NCBI GenBank assembly: GCA_025529335.1
Contig: JAMYHX010000102.1
Coordinates: 40,172 to 104,171, forward strand
Length of the DNA stretch: 64,000 nucleotides
Origin: Rhizopus sp. PT2906
Taxonomy: Eukaryota > Mucoromycota > Mucoromycetes > Mucorales > Rhizopodaceae
Reading direction: 5' to 3'
Positions 13,068-27,889 of this stretch are shown in pieces. The notes below the pieces were generated by a model, which was not told the origin of the DNA, searched no databases, and worked only from the letters and a program-made list of their open reading frames with translations. The translations under genes and the position numbers were made by a program. Positions within the stretch are counted from its first letter, which is position 1, and each line of letters begins with the position of its first letter.

Positions 13068-13197
13068 TAAAACGAAGAGTGCATTATACCCCCCTCCTTC
13101 ATGTTTTCACGTGTCAATAAAATAGAAATCAAAAAGCCCACATTAAAGATTATCTCTTTGTCCTTTTTTTTCCCTTTTTTTTTCTTCTTTTTCATTA

Positions 13198-15528
13198 ATG
13201 ACAATTGAAGCTTCAGTAGAAACGAACTTATTTCCTTTTTGTGCTTCTGTGAGTGGGATTACAACAACTGGCTGACTTGTATTTATTTTTATAATAGAAA
13301 CTATACAACAAACTTGTCAACAGTAATCAAAAGGCGTACTATGAACATCTTTTAAAGACAGCTACTACCTATGACGAGTGGGCAGAAGCTGCAACTAAAT
13401 TAGACGAACTAGAAGGTAATGCAGCCCAATGTTTAACTATAGTAGCTTACTTTATATTACTATAGGCTTAAATGAGTGGAAAGAACAATTGGAATCTCCT
13501 GATTACGATTGGGAACTTGTCAAGGCTAGATTAGACCAACTACGAGAAATAAGAAAATTAAACAAAGGACAGTCTGCGATGATATTTGCCCTGAGAACAA
13601 GCTTGGCAAGAAACTTGGGAGATATGGGCAACCTCAAGGTAGGATTCTATAACTTCACGTGCAAGAATGCCCATTTCTTTTTTTTTTTTTTTTTTTTTTT
13701 TGTAGCTATACTCTCATGCACGTATAGGAACAAAGAACTTGACAACAGATTATATAGAAGAAGTAGTTAAACAGCTAAACTGGATATGTGACGAGTCTGC
13801 AGATCCAGAAGAAGATCCTGGCTTGGATCTTAAAGCTAAACATGATTTCTTTATGAACATTCGTCAAAGCTTTGGTCGAACTGCTCTATTACTTAGCGGT
13901 GGTGGCACCTTAGGCATGAACCATATTGGTGTGGTTAGGACATTATATGAACGTAATTTATTACCTCGCATCATATCAGGTGCATCCAGTGGAAGTATCA
14001 TAGCTTCCTTTATCTGTATAAAGACAGAGGATGAACTACCTTATGCATTTGACCCTGATCAATTTAAACAAGTAAGTTCTATCTTATATCCATATCATTT
14101 AGCTAACTTTTTCATTCAATAGGACTATTTTGAAAATAGTAGTGAACCAGAATCCTTTTTCACTCGTCTTCAAAGACTCTTCTCTCAGGGCCAATTTCTT
14201 GATGTTGATCGACTGCAAACGATTCTTCGCCATTACATTGGAGAATTTACCTTTCAAGTAAACTAAAGTCACGATGGAGAACAGAGAAGAAGACTTATTT
14301 ATTTTATAGGAAGCATTCAACCGAACAAGATGGATATTAAACATTACAGTTAGCTCATCAACAGTATATGATATGCCCCGAATACTAAATTATTTGACTG
14401 CTCCTGATGTGGTAATATCCTTTTTCTTATATACATACTTTATTGACGTGTTCTATTTCCTTATAGCTTATTTGGTCCGCAGTGTAAATATTACTTTACA
14501 TAATTGAATACAAGCTTACCCTCTATTTAATAGTGCTGCTTCATGTGCTATACCCGTGTTTTATGGATCCACTCAGATCTATGCAAAGGACAAGAACGGC
14601 AAGGTTGTTCCTTGGAATCCAAGTGGTAATGTAAGTTATTGTACGCTCAACACAACTAACATGTCTATGTAGAGCAACTTTATATAGATGGATCTGTTGA
14701 AAAGTAAGTCCATAAACAGACAAGATAACATACTTATATATAATGTAGTGATCTACCAATGAACAAACTATCTGAGCTATTTAATGTCAACCACTTTATC
14801 GTCAGCCAAGTCAATCCGCACGTCATCCCATTCCTTCAAAAGTCCAACACTCCCTCCAAGACAAGACAGATCACCAACTTTTGTATGCATTTAGCCAAGA
14901 CTGAGATCCAACATCGTTGTACACAGGCAAGTACTTGATGGATACACAGAACGTAACACATACTGAATTTGAATCTAGCTCACCGAGTTAGGTATCATGC
15001 CTTCTTTTTTCAACAAGATTCAGACCATCATGTCACAAAAGTATTCTGGTGACATTACTATTATACCCGAAGTAAGCTACTCTGATTTCCTCAAAGTACT
15101 TTCGAATCCTACGGCCAAATCAATCAGAGATGCCATTCTCCGCGGTGAACGAGCGACATGGCCAAGTAAAGTAAAAAAAAAAATTTGCATGTAGTGGTTT
15201 TTTTAACATGCCTTTATTAGAATTGTCAATTATTAGAAACCATCTTCAAATTGAGTTAGCTATTGATCAAATCCTTTACCGACTCCGTTTGTTGAGATTA
15301 AATGAGCTTCAGAGTAACAAGATATCGCCACCACGACCCGTCATGGAGTCTAGATCTGTCTCTCATCTGAGTATTACCACAACAGCCAAGATGCAACAAA
15401 ATGAACAAGAAAAGGAGACAGAAATGACGTGCGATAGTGGATCACAGCCGATAGTATCCGATCAAGTGTTGAAGAAGAGAGAAAGAAGTTCGACAAAGAG
15501 AGGATTAATGATGACAAGACCTAAATGA
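13198..15528 (+). CDS. Patatin-domain triacylglycerol lipase (Tgl3/4/5-like)
   Basis: Lipid-droplet triacylglycerol lipase/acyltransferase family. Twelve exons keep frame: 13198-13248, 13298-13415, 13466-13638, 13706-14071, 14123-14257, 14310-14411, 14467-14483, 14534-14630, 14675-14703, 14749-14926, 14979-15165, 15221-15528, giving 586 residues. An N-terminal helical region contains YDEWAEAATKLDELEG. The patatin domain follows, with oxyanion loop SGGGTLGMNHIGV, nucleophile elbow SGASSGS (GxSxG) and catalytic Asp in LYIDGSVENDLPM. Together with NHFIVSQVNPHVIPF this matches yeast Tgl4/Tgl5-type enzymes. The Ser/Arg-rich C-terminal tail is probably unstructured. Exons of 17 and 29 nt and a GC-AG intron (14927-14978) are unusual. 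The intron before exon 4 carries a 24-T run directly before the acceptor. Confidence 0.9.
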
Positions 15529-15611
15529 TAATAAAATGCCTTTTTTTTTTCTATTTATTGCACATCATAGTGTTGTTAATATTTACATAAGCAAAAAGTG
15601 GGGGGTATGTT

Positions 15612-16689
15612 CTAGTATCGACAAACGCTGCCATATATTTTTTCATAGCCACTCATACGAAGAGAGGGCAAAAAGGGAGCTGAATGATGAGGAAGAGGAG
15701 GTGTGGTAGGAGTAGTAGGAGCAGTTGTTGTCGTTGTTGTTGTTGTAGTCGTTGTCGTAGTGGTGGTGGTAGCTGGTAAAAGTGGCCTAAATCCACCATT
15801 TGTTGGTTGTCTTGACATAAACGGAGGGGGTTGAGGAATATAAAAAGGAGGCATAGGATTACTGTTATTATTAGGCGTATTATTATTAGGAGCGGGTAAG
15901 ACAAGTGGAGGAGGTAATGTCGTTGGCATAATTTCCTCTTTATGAATCAATGGAGATGAAGGAACAGAAACAGTTGAAGTTGGAATAAATCTGCTAGGAG
16001 AATTGGGTGTAGTAGATATTGTTGGTGATGACTGTATCGAGCCTAATCTTTCTTTTAATGCGTTATTTTCAGCTTGTAGTTCCTACAAAAATATATTAGC
16101 TTCATTAAAACCAAATAATATGCTAGAGTAACCTTGATATAGTCAAGTGACAATTTCAGGATATTTCCCTTGTTTGGTTTTTGTCCCGGCTGTATGGCAT
16201 TAGGTACTACATTGGACAGTTCATAAATTGTGTTATTAATATTATCTCTTCTACGACGTTCAACATGATTATGGTTCTCTCTTCTTCTTTGAATTCTTTC
16301 AATGGCTGTTTTGCTATCCAGATTATTTCTGCAACAGAACAGCGAATAAGTGACGGTGTCAATAAATAATTCAAATTATGTTACCTATTGAGAATGTTAA
16401 CCCCGTTCACTCGGTAAGCTGTCTGTCGCTTTGGTTTCGCTTTTTTCTTGTTCATTTTCTGTGGTGAAAGGTCGGATGTAAAGTTGAGAAATAATGCCTG
16501 AGGTCTCTTTGTGCTATTATGATCTGTTGAATCTTGAGAGTCCTCTTCGGACTCGTCCTCTTCCATATTATCTAATTGAGTTGGTGACTTTATAACATTC
16601 ATAGTGGCACAGACCATGACAGTTTTTAAAGGAAGGTATTGGTGTTTTAAAAAGGGGAAGGAAAAAGAGAAAAATGCTTCACATGACAA
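15612..16689 (-). CDS. bHLH transcription factor
   Basis: Three exons on the minus strand, 16689-16385, 16328-16133 and 16082-15612, give 323 residues from the first ATG. Starts at 16617 or 16565 are also possible, because the N-terminus has no family anchor. Exon 2 encodes the DNA-binding and dimerisation unit: basic region ENHNHVERRRRDNINNTI, helix 1 IYELSNVVP, a loop PNAIQPGQKPNKG, then helix 2 NILKLSLDYIK, running into ELQAENNALKERL (short leucine-zipper-like extension). The H..VE.RRR pattern predicts E-box (CANNTG, likely CACGTG) binding. The N-terminal part has an acidic stretch (EEDESEEDSQDS). The C-terminal half is Pro/Asn-rich with a run of about 15 Thr, probably activation or disordered sequence. 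Target genes cannot be read from the window. It is convergent with the lipase gene, 83 bp apart. Confidence 0.85.
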
Positions 16690-18371
16690 TTTTTAATAGT
16701 GCTTTATATATATGTACCGAATAGATTCATATATTAGACCATGAACCGACTTTTCCCACGATTTCAGCCAATCATTTGCATTCCAAAAATTTTTTAATGT
16801 GACCATAATGGCTCCGATTGTATCGGATAAACATTGACATTTTATCAGATTTTTTGCAGAAAAAAGAACCAAAAAATAAAAGAAAATAGTAGAAACAGAA
16901 AATATATGGATTAAATTAAAATATCATTTTGTTTCCATGGCAATTATCTGATAGATAGTAAAAGAAGAAATAAAAAAAAGGACATTGTCTGTATAAAAAT
17001 ACCTCATGTTGCACTAAAAAGTTTAAACCAATTGATGATCCATTTTATGATTTTGATTCGGCGAGAAATAGACAAAAAAAATATACATATTTTATTTGTT
17101 TTTTATAGAAACGTTGTTCTCCTCCTTCTCCTGTTTAGGTAACAATGACATGCGCACATGCATATTTATACATTTCCCCCTTTGTAACTCCTGTAGCTAA
17201 CAAGTGAAAGAGGATATCTGTTATTTCTCACACATGCATCTAATCTTATCTCTATCTATCTCTCTTGTCTTTCTATTTAACAAACAAGAACCATCCAAAA
17301 ATTTTGTTTCGGAGAAATGATTCTTCTATTTTTTCATAAACAAAAAAAGGGTCCAATGGAAATACAGGATTTAAGAGGATTGCAACAAAAATTTTTGATG
17401 ATTACATAGGCAAAAGCTACCCTTTGTCCATTGTAATATAGAGTTATTCAATGTTGTCAAATCAGGTTGATTAGTTGGTGAAATTGCTGGATGTAAGCTA
17501 TCAAATAAAGTGAAAATGCTCTTGTATTTATATATTCTTTCCATGTTTTATGACACTGTAAACTGGTTTTATTTTAGCTTACGGGATTCAACCTCGACAG
17601 TTCTTCATTTTTTATTTTTAGCTCCTTTAATTCTTTCATCGAATGATTACGCTCTCCTTTGGGGTGGTTTCCGTGCCTTTGATTTTTGTTCAGTGCTCTT
17701 CAATGAGGGGTTCAAAAAGAGGCGCGTATGGCGGTAAAAGTAAAGTAGTGCAGAGCATCAGCTGTTTTGTGAACTGAGGCACTATCAAAACATCAAAAGT
17801 ATTATGTAATAGTTAGTATATGCCAACCTAGTTATCTATAAGCTTGAACAAAAAATGATATCAAGACAATGCGCTCTCAATAGATGCCCTGCTTGCAGAC
17901 GCAAATAAATCAGCTCTTTTTTTCACTTCATTGCGTCATAGCTAGGAGCCTACAGAAACGTTCACGATAAAAGACGGGTTCCATGTCTCACAAAGCCCTA
18001 AAGCATAATCTTGGTAGTCATAGAGCTTTTAAACATAACAAACCGTGTTTGTTCATGAAGGAAAAAGTGTCAATAGAAAAAAGTGTACTTTCCTGTAACT
18101 ATGATCGCAAGTTGCCCTAAAAGACAAAGAAGACCGATTAGCGTGTCTAGACTATTCAAACTTTAGATTATTATCTCTTTCTTCTTCCTGAAAAGAAATA
18201 AACCAATTTGGTAACTTCATAAAGTCCTGTTTAGCGCGGCGTCACGCACTGAAAAACTTTATTGGGCGACATCATAGGTAGAGGGTAGAGGTAGCGCCCA
18301 TAGTACAGTGAGAATGGTAAATTTTGTCACTTTGAGAAAATTGAATGTCCGTAACCGAAAAATAAAGGCGA
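16690..18371. other. Intergenic, mostly unrecognised
   Basis: Upstream region of the bHLH gene. No gene recognised; the ORF at 17510-17737 has no support. At 18312-18367 lies a short piece of the dispersed repeat also found at 20159 and 39692 (inverted here). 18165-18300 resembles the interior of the MITE that starts at 18372. Confidence 0.5.
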
Positions 18372-18781
18372 ACACTACATGCACCAGAAAATGCACCAGA
18401 AAATGAGCTAGTACTGCGGACGTTTCTTCTAGGCACTACATGTGACATCATTTTACAACTTCACATTACCAAAGCTCTGCCAAACCTAAGGCTGTCCAGT
18501 TCACTCTGATATAAAATGTGAATTCATCATTATTACACGTGAATGATCTTGGTTCTTTGTTGATAGAACTGACAACATAAAACTAGAATATAAAAATAAC
18601 TTTTCTTTTTTATCTCTCTTCTTCTTGAAAAGAACCAATCCAAGATGGTGACTTCATAAAGCCATGTTTAGCGTGACGCTACATATTGGAAAGTTTTGCT
18701 GGGTGATACCTAAGTAATGAGTAGAGATAGCGCCCGTAGTATTAGTCTAATTTCTGGTGCATTTTCTGGTGCATGTAGTGT
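18372..18781. mobile_element. MITE-like element with terminal inverted repeats, copy 1
   Basis: About 410 bp. The left end reads ACACTACATGCACCAGAAAA followed by TGCACCAGAAAAT. The right end is its reverse complement (TTTCTGGTGCATTTTCTGGT then GCATGTAGTGT). Each end itself holds a tandem repeat of TGCACCAGAAAA. The interior (TCTTGAAAAGAACCAATCCA, GACTTCATAAAGCCATG, TAGAGATAGCGCCCGTAG) matches 52500-52690 inside copy 2. No transposase is encoded. A clear target-site duplication was not found. Confidence 0.8.
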
Positions 18782-19154
18782 CTCTCTTTCAGCAGATGTC
18801 CAATGGTGTTTAGACAATGGCGAGGCATTAAATTCCAAAAAGTTTATTGAACATTTTGATTATCTAGACAGGAACCAAGCACAACAACGGTATGGAAGAG
18901 TTTTAAATGATTATTTCAACACAATGAATGACGATCCTTATTTTCCGTTGGAGTATTTTATGACCATCACCACGACCATTACAAATCTCACCTTGAAAAA
19001 GATAACAAAAAGTCTAACATTTCAGATATTTCTAGGATTCAATATCACTTTTTATCTCTACCAAGTAACTGCCAAGGGTATCTACATTTTTAAAGAAATT
19101 GCCATATTCGTTTCCCCCAATCCCTGGAAGATTTACCGTCATTATTTACTCTGA
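18717..19154 (+). other. Unrecognised ORF crossing the MITE end
   Basis: An open frame of 145 codons whose first 20 or so are MITE sequence. The rest (WCLDNGEALNSKKFIEHFDY, LDRNQAQQRYGRVLNDYF) has a protein-like composition. A possible continuation after the stop is seen at 19158-19330 (TSLESINHIFYS...GGRYKATQMSPDT). Likely a fragment of an unidentified gene cut by the MITE. No family recognised. Confidence 0.3.
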
Positions 19155-20158
19155 TCAATGTCAGAAACCTCCTTGGAATCAATCAATCACATTTTTTATA
19201 GTATTTGTAAAAAATCCCAGCATCCTGACATCGTTGGAGGAAGATATAAGGCAACTCAAATGAGTCCGGATACCATGATCGATACAAGCCAAGACAGCAC
19301 TCGTCAATGTGTTTTACGATTTGGCCAGTGATTTTAACCATCATATTATTCCAATATCTATATATTTTAGCACTTTATAGTTAATCTTTACACATCATTA
19401 TATTTAAGAAATCAAAGCAATATATTCTAAATAATATATTTAGTATACTACTTGATTCTAAAAGTTCGTTCAGAACACTGCTATTTTATTTTCCCTGTTT
19501 ATATTTACTTTTTCAAAGATTATTGGCACATATATTAGGACATCAAATTAGTCAGTTTTAACTTTAGACTTCACAATTCTACAAATATATAAGGGAAATG
19601 AAGCATTTTACATAGTAAAGTTCATTTCACTTACTAGTTAACAATATAGCTTTCTAAACAACTATTAAACTTATATGGTATAACAATGACAAAGTCTCCG
19701 ATGACCACTAAAGAGGACGCTGTTGTATATGTGCTTCTTTGGTTCTACTGGGAATTGTCTCGTTTTTCTAAAAGCTATTCTCTCTTCTCTCTTGAGCCTA
19801 ATTTTACCAACAGTCCAAATTACTCGGACTAGTTGACTTCAGGAGAGTAAGGGGGAGATATATACAATCACATTCACAGCTAATGATATAATGTTCGATA
19901 TCCTTTGAAGTATGGATTGGATTATTATCCACACTTCTCTCTGCGTTCTACAACAGAAGACAAGCAAAGATCTACATAACTGGTCTCTCTCATTACTAAT
20001 CTTGCCATGTGCTGCTCAAGATGATTAATATAAGGTGAGCAAGGGCATACTAGAAAATATGTTATGATATTGTGATGGATAGGTATCTATTAATGTCAGA
20101 ATTATAGATTAATGAATCCTCAGCACACCTTTCCTTTTTCAAAGTCTGCTTTAATATG
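19155..20158. other. Intergenic, no gene seen
   Basis: AT-rich sequence with many stops in all frames. Nothing recognisable apart from the coding-like tail noted up to about 19330. Confidence 0.5.
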
Positions 20159-20295
20159 TGAAGTCAAAAAATACATATCATTTTTAGGTCAATTTGATTT
20201 AACTTATTGTGACATTTCTCTTGACATAGAAGGGACAATCATTTTTTGGCTTAGTGCCATTCATTTTTTGGAAAGTGGCATTCTATTAACTCTTG
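20159..20295. repeat. Dispersed repeat family 2, copy
   Basis: Near-identical to 39692-39830: AATACATATCATTTTTAGGT, CAATTTGATTTAACTTATTG, GACATTTCTCTT, GACAATCATTTTT and CTTAGTGCCATT. The 39692 copy runs about 60 bp further into a segment whose inverted copy is at 18312-18367. Probably a non-autonomous transposon or its remains. Confidence 0.7.
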
Positions 20296-20576
20296 TTCAG
20301 TATTTTTTTTTTTCGAAAGATTACTTTCTTCAAGGCGCGCCAATATCCGTTGACTCATATAAGTTGCAAAAGGAGACAATTGTATTATAAACGTGACAAC
20401 ATATCTTACGCATCAGTATCCATAAGAAAAGGCTGTTTTATTGTGCCCAGATGCATTTATCGTCAGAGTCCCGTGATATGTATGCCTTAATGCTGAAGCG
20501 TCGAGCTTTACTCCGATACAATTAATCAATAAACTCTGTTACTGCGTCTTTTTTTTTTTCCCTCTCTCTTTTAAAC

Positions 20577-21404
20577 ATGGTGGTAAGCAAATGCTCACTG
20601 TGTGTATGTGTGTGTAGACTTTCTGATTCTTTAGTAGAAATTAGGCTTATATATCAAAGCAGACCTTGAGAACGTCACCGATCTTGCGCCTTTTGAAGAT
20701 AAAGAATGGTACTTTAAGGTAGGATTTCATAGCAACAGATAAAAAAAAAAAGAGTTTTCTGATCAACTACACGCGTCAAGATTGAATGTACAAGCTGCCA
20801 CGAGGTTGACGACAGTTGGATCTCGTTTAATCGACAAGTAAAAAGACAATAATCATATCCAATGGATCGTTTTCTTATGTAACGTAGGATACTTATGACA
20901 TGAGCGGCTCTCGAGGTTCTGCTAATTTGGTCATGCGTTGCAAATTCTGCAAGCGTGAAGGAACTGCACGTAAATAATATATACTGACGATCAGTGATGT
21001 GGAAATAGCTAATGTATTATACAATCGCGTAGAATTCGAGCCTTCTTTCAAAATAAAGAATTACAGCATTGAACAAAACGGAAAGTTCCAGCAAATTGCT
21101 CAGTTTGACTGTCGTGGATTGGAACTTGTTGATTTTCAAGCAAGAGTAAGATGCTCCCTCCCTCGGCATAGATTGTTTCAGTGACTTATACTATCATTAG
21201 GATTCATGGTCTGCAAAGGGTGCGGAGACAGAGACAACATTTGACGATATTGACCTCTCTGAAGGAGAATGGGCTGATTATGATGAGAAGGTATAGCGTG
21301 CATCAAATGACTACTCTATATCTTATACAATTATTTTATTTTGTTAGGCAGGAGAGCCCGTAGGTATCAGCAATATTGAAGTTGAATTCAGAAAAGAGAA
21401 ATAA
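20577..21404 (+). CDS. CXXC zinc-binding protein CZIB/UPF0587 (DUF866)
   Basis: Small conserved eukaryotic zinc protein (C1orf123 homologue), recently linked in other organisms to zinc metallochaperone and methionine aminopeptidase biology. Seven exons, 20577-20582, 20638-20718, 20781-20837, 20888-20969, 21033-21145, 21201-21290 and 21348-21404, give 161 residues, the normal family length. Two CxxC pairs are seen (ECTSCHEV and MRCKFCKRE), plus SGSRGSANLVM, FDCRGLELVDF, EWADYDEK and the ending VEFRKEK. The first exon codes only for Met-Val, and the acceptor at 20637 restores the MVKLGLYIKAD start expected for the family. The intron 20970-21032 was chosen over a shorter one because it alone keeps frame into EPSFKIKNYS. 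Convergent with the Prp22 gene, 71 bp between stops. Confidence 0.9.
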
Positions 21405-21475
21405 AAATGTAATCTATTGTCACTTCTTTTTATTTATTGAAAATAATGCAAAAAATATACAAATATATGTCTCCT

Positions 21476-24939
<3,464 letters not shown>

Positions 24940-25309
24940 TGCTTAAGAAAAGAAGAAGAAAAAAAACATACAAACTGGGGAAATTTTATATTGCGGACTT
25001 TTATTTTTGACGTTGGCTGCGAGAAAAAAAAAAGGTTCAATCAGATGCAGGCAATCACAGTTGGAAATAATGAAGATATCAACAACAGTTGCTTAGAATT
25101 TACAAGTGAATATATCGAATGTATGTCGTTTGTAGAGCATGTTTTGAAAAAAAAAGATATAGTATTAGTCAAAATCTTCGCTATGATTGCTAAAGTACTG
25201 CATTTACTCAAGTAACTTCAAACATAATACACTTGCTTTTATATATATATATAATCACATCATTTTAATAGGTTACTGCTTTTTATTTGATTAAGAAGAC
25301 CATATACTG
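24940..25309. other. Prp22 promoter side; no gene seen
   Basis: Contains an ORF at 24991-25215 without recognisable features and an AT-repeat near 25243. It probably holds the Prp22 promoter and the 3' end of the small secreted protein gene. Confidence 0.4.
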
Positions 25310-25543
25310 TTAATCATCTTCATGGCAGCAAGTCCAACAATTTCCGTTAAGAGTAGGTTTCCAGTGTTCAGGACAATAAAATATTCTAGGGTTGCAAACT
25401 CCCAAGCAGACGGTGGTTTTACTGTCGAGAGTTCCGACATCAGAGGAATCGTCAGAGGCAGTATCCCTTATGTAAGCACCTTCAACAGTAGACTTGATCA
25501 TAAGAGAGCCAAGGACAAAGAGAATAGCAGATAAGACTTTCAT
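25310..25543 (-). CDS. Small secreted cysteine-rich protein
   Basis: Single-exon gene for 77 residues. The N-terminus is a convincing signal peptide (MKVLSAILFVLGSLMIKS, cleavage likely near VEGA). After a short acidic Ser/Asp/Thr segment comes a cysteine cluster, TTVCLGVCNPRIFYCPEHW then GNCWTCCHEDD: six Cys in the pattern C-x3-C-x6-C-x10-C-x2-CC, consistent with a disulfide-knotted peptide. A TATA-like ATATAAATAG on the minus strand (25613-25604) lies about 60 bp before the ATG, which supports a real and possibly strongly expressed gene. No known family recognised and no function claimed. It could be a cell-wall, defence or interaction peptide. Confidence 0.7.
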   Translation of the reverse strand: MKVLSAILFVLGSLMIKSTVEGAYIRDTASDDSSDVGTLDSKTTVCLGVCNPRIFYCPEHWKPTLNGNCWTCCHEDD

Positions 25544-25603
25544 TTTTTACTTGATGTTTGATAAACAGTAAAGTAATGAATGATGGTAGAAAACACCATA
25601 CCT

Positions 25604-25613
25604 CTATTTATAT
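25604..25613 (-). promoter_or_regulatory. TATA-like box of the small secreted protein gene
   Basis: ATATAAATAG read on the minus strand, about 60 bp upstream of the start codon at 25543. Confidence 0.45.
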
Positions 25614-27034
25614 TCAAAAGGATGTAACATGTCTCGGTATTCAATTAAGTAAGCAAGTACCTTTTGCCATAACCTTGCAGAAGTCTCAGTACATTATGTT
25701 ATACGATCCAATCAAAGACACTGTAGAACGCCACTATAGCCTTAAGAATTGCCGTGGTTGCAGTAATCACAAGCAGAGAAGGACAGCTGACAAAAGGAAA
25801 GTGGACGGGTTAGAAACACTATACAGCTACATTATGCGAACCCAACGTTGGTTGGTAACGGAGGCATAGAGTTACATGTTGTCTAATTTGTTTAGTATCA
25901 TAGATTGTAAAGAAAACAATATAATTATCAGTAAAGATTAACCAAACGAGGTTCTTCTAGTTTACTGAATTCTTTATCATATCTTTATGAGCTTATGAAA
26001 TGACGTTCTGACTTTCCTTTGAATGGATTATCAGGATAGTTAAAGTGTATAGTGGAAGACATCAAAGATGAGGATAAATATAATACTTACCGACATACAA
26101 GCCGTGGAAGGGCATGGTGGTTTAATAGGTATTTACCATAAATGGAATGATAGACAGCTTGATAGATAGACAGATAAACTTGGCATACATATTGTATATA
26201 CCTGATATAGCTTTATATCTTAACCTCATCACCTTTATCCTTTGTTTCATTCTCGCTACATCGCTCATTTGCAATGTCATCACGATCCTTTTAAAGAATA
26301 TATTCGGCGCTCTCGATGGTATTTTTCAAAGTAAAATTAGATGGTAGAAATTCTTTTTCAGTTCTTCATTCCTGCAGCCTATCAGCAGCTCAATGCTGGT
26401 GATATTCTCGGCAAAAAAGAACTGCAACACGATCATTTTTTTCACGTTTGATGACATATATCACAAGATGTTCACGTCTCCTTACTGACTCTTGACTATC
26501 TACTCTTTTCTCAAATAGCAAAAAGTCTTGTAAACAGAGCTCATTTCCTTGCTGTCTGTTTAAAATCTTACCAGAGCAGCATTTTTATTATGCTTTGACA
26601 ATGTCCAACGTCTCAGTAGAATAAACCCTAATGTCTTTAATTGACTCACACAAATGACATATACGTCGTCCTGACCCTTTCTCTGTCTCACATGAATCCA
26701 ACATATAGCCTTTCCTAGTCTGCGTCAATATTTCTGTAAAGTGAAACATCTGTTCTGCAATAACGTCGCGGATATATACATATTCGGAAATGGCATTTCT
26801 GTTTATGGAACTAAATTCAATGATAATGGTGAACTTTACTCTGTCAAACAACACTGTTAATCAGTGGTCCATGCGAATTGTTGCAACAGTATTGGCTTTA
26901 GACGATATTAAGTAAGCATCAAAAGCATTGGTTGGTACCTTGGTTTCAGCTACTTCGGAAACTTCACAGTGCGTGCTTTGATTATTATCAAGCTCTGTTT
27001 TCTGAAAATAATTACTCATCAGCACGCTTTAATG

Positions 27035-27086
<52 letters not shown>

Positions 27087-27164
27087 ATTGAGGATCGTGT
27101 TTCATTATGGAAGAGACAAATGGTTTCTGTTTGTAAACTGTTTATGTTTTAGTTATGAAAGATG
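25614..27164. other. Intergenic, coding-like debris and a poly-A tract
   Basis: No supported gene. A minus-strand ORF at 26588-26854 has cysteines and charged residues (GSGRRICHLCESIKDI) but no recognised family. A run of 49 A lies at 27035-27083. Confidence 0.4.
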
Positions 27165-27889
27165 TTACAAGTTGTTTACTTTACTGGCTACGCAGTATTC
27201 GTTAAATAGCTTTTCGCTGTTCCTTCGATGAGCAAGTTGTTTACACACGTTCATATTGTAGCATGCATGGTCTTCGGGCAACCTGTGTCTACTGCAATAC
27301 TTTGCTTGACAGTAATTGCAGTCTCCAATAATTTTAACATAGGCGCTTGTGCATGGTTCTAAAGAGCATCGCACTATAAGAAAAGTGTGATTTATAACCA
27401 GAAAGAGATTAGAAAAAAAAAAGTATAGGTTGATTTTTATTAGAGTAGTTAACCTTTTGTAATATGTTGATACTTTCTCTTCTTTCCGTTACTCTTTTCA
27501 TCTTCGGAGACGTCAAGGACCTTGCGACAGATTTGTCGACTAAAGAACTTTCTGGTCTTCTCAGTATTATCGTCCACGTCTGTCAATGTGATCGTGTCGT
27601 TTTCCAAGTTGAGAGTCAAGACTGAACCTTTGCCATTGTTTGGAGGATTAGGGTAAGAGGAACCGCCTCTGAGAGGAGTGGTCATTTGTAAAGTAGATCC
27701 AATGCGTATGTCATAATCGCGCAAGTTGTATCTATTCTTGAGCATCCTTCCGTGGAAAGAAAGTGAATAATCGGGATCGGATATATTTAATTTTTCATTG
27801 ATCTTTTGCTTGATAGTATCGATGCTTTCAAATGAGCCAACATTCAATACGATGACTGATCTAAATACTGTAGTAACAAAAATTTGCAT
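27165..27889 (-). CDS. Ubiquitin-like plus AN1 zinc-finger protein
   Basis: Two minus-strand exons, 27889-27454 and 27373-27165, give 214 residues. Residues 1-75 form a ubiquitin-like domain (MQIFVTTVFRSVIVLNV, SLSFHGRMLKNRYNLRDYDI, TLQMTTPLRGG), keeping the LRGG motif followed by a linker. The linker ends in a basic stretch (NGKKRKYQH). The second exon is an AN1 zinc finger: CSLEPC, GDCNYCQAKYCSRHRLPEDH, then ACYNMNVCK. Ubiquitin-like plus AN1 architecture is known in the ZFAND4/ANUBL1 group. Related AN1 proteins (Cuz1/ZFAND1) recruit Cdc48 and the proteasome under stress. Whether LRGG is cleaved is unknown. The splice GTTAAC...TAG joins in frame (G+TG), giving KVRCSLEP. Confidence 0.85.

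Noticed and set aside
15653..15904. Second minus-strand frame with Leu/Gln runs in the bHLH gene
   Set aside because: Overlaps the 3' exon of the bHLH gene in another frame; only the frame with the bHLH continuation splices.
26588..26854. Minus-strand ORF with GSGRRICHLCES as a zinc protein
   Set aside because: Too few conserved residues and no start context; no family recognised.
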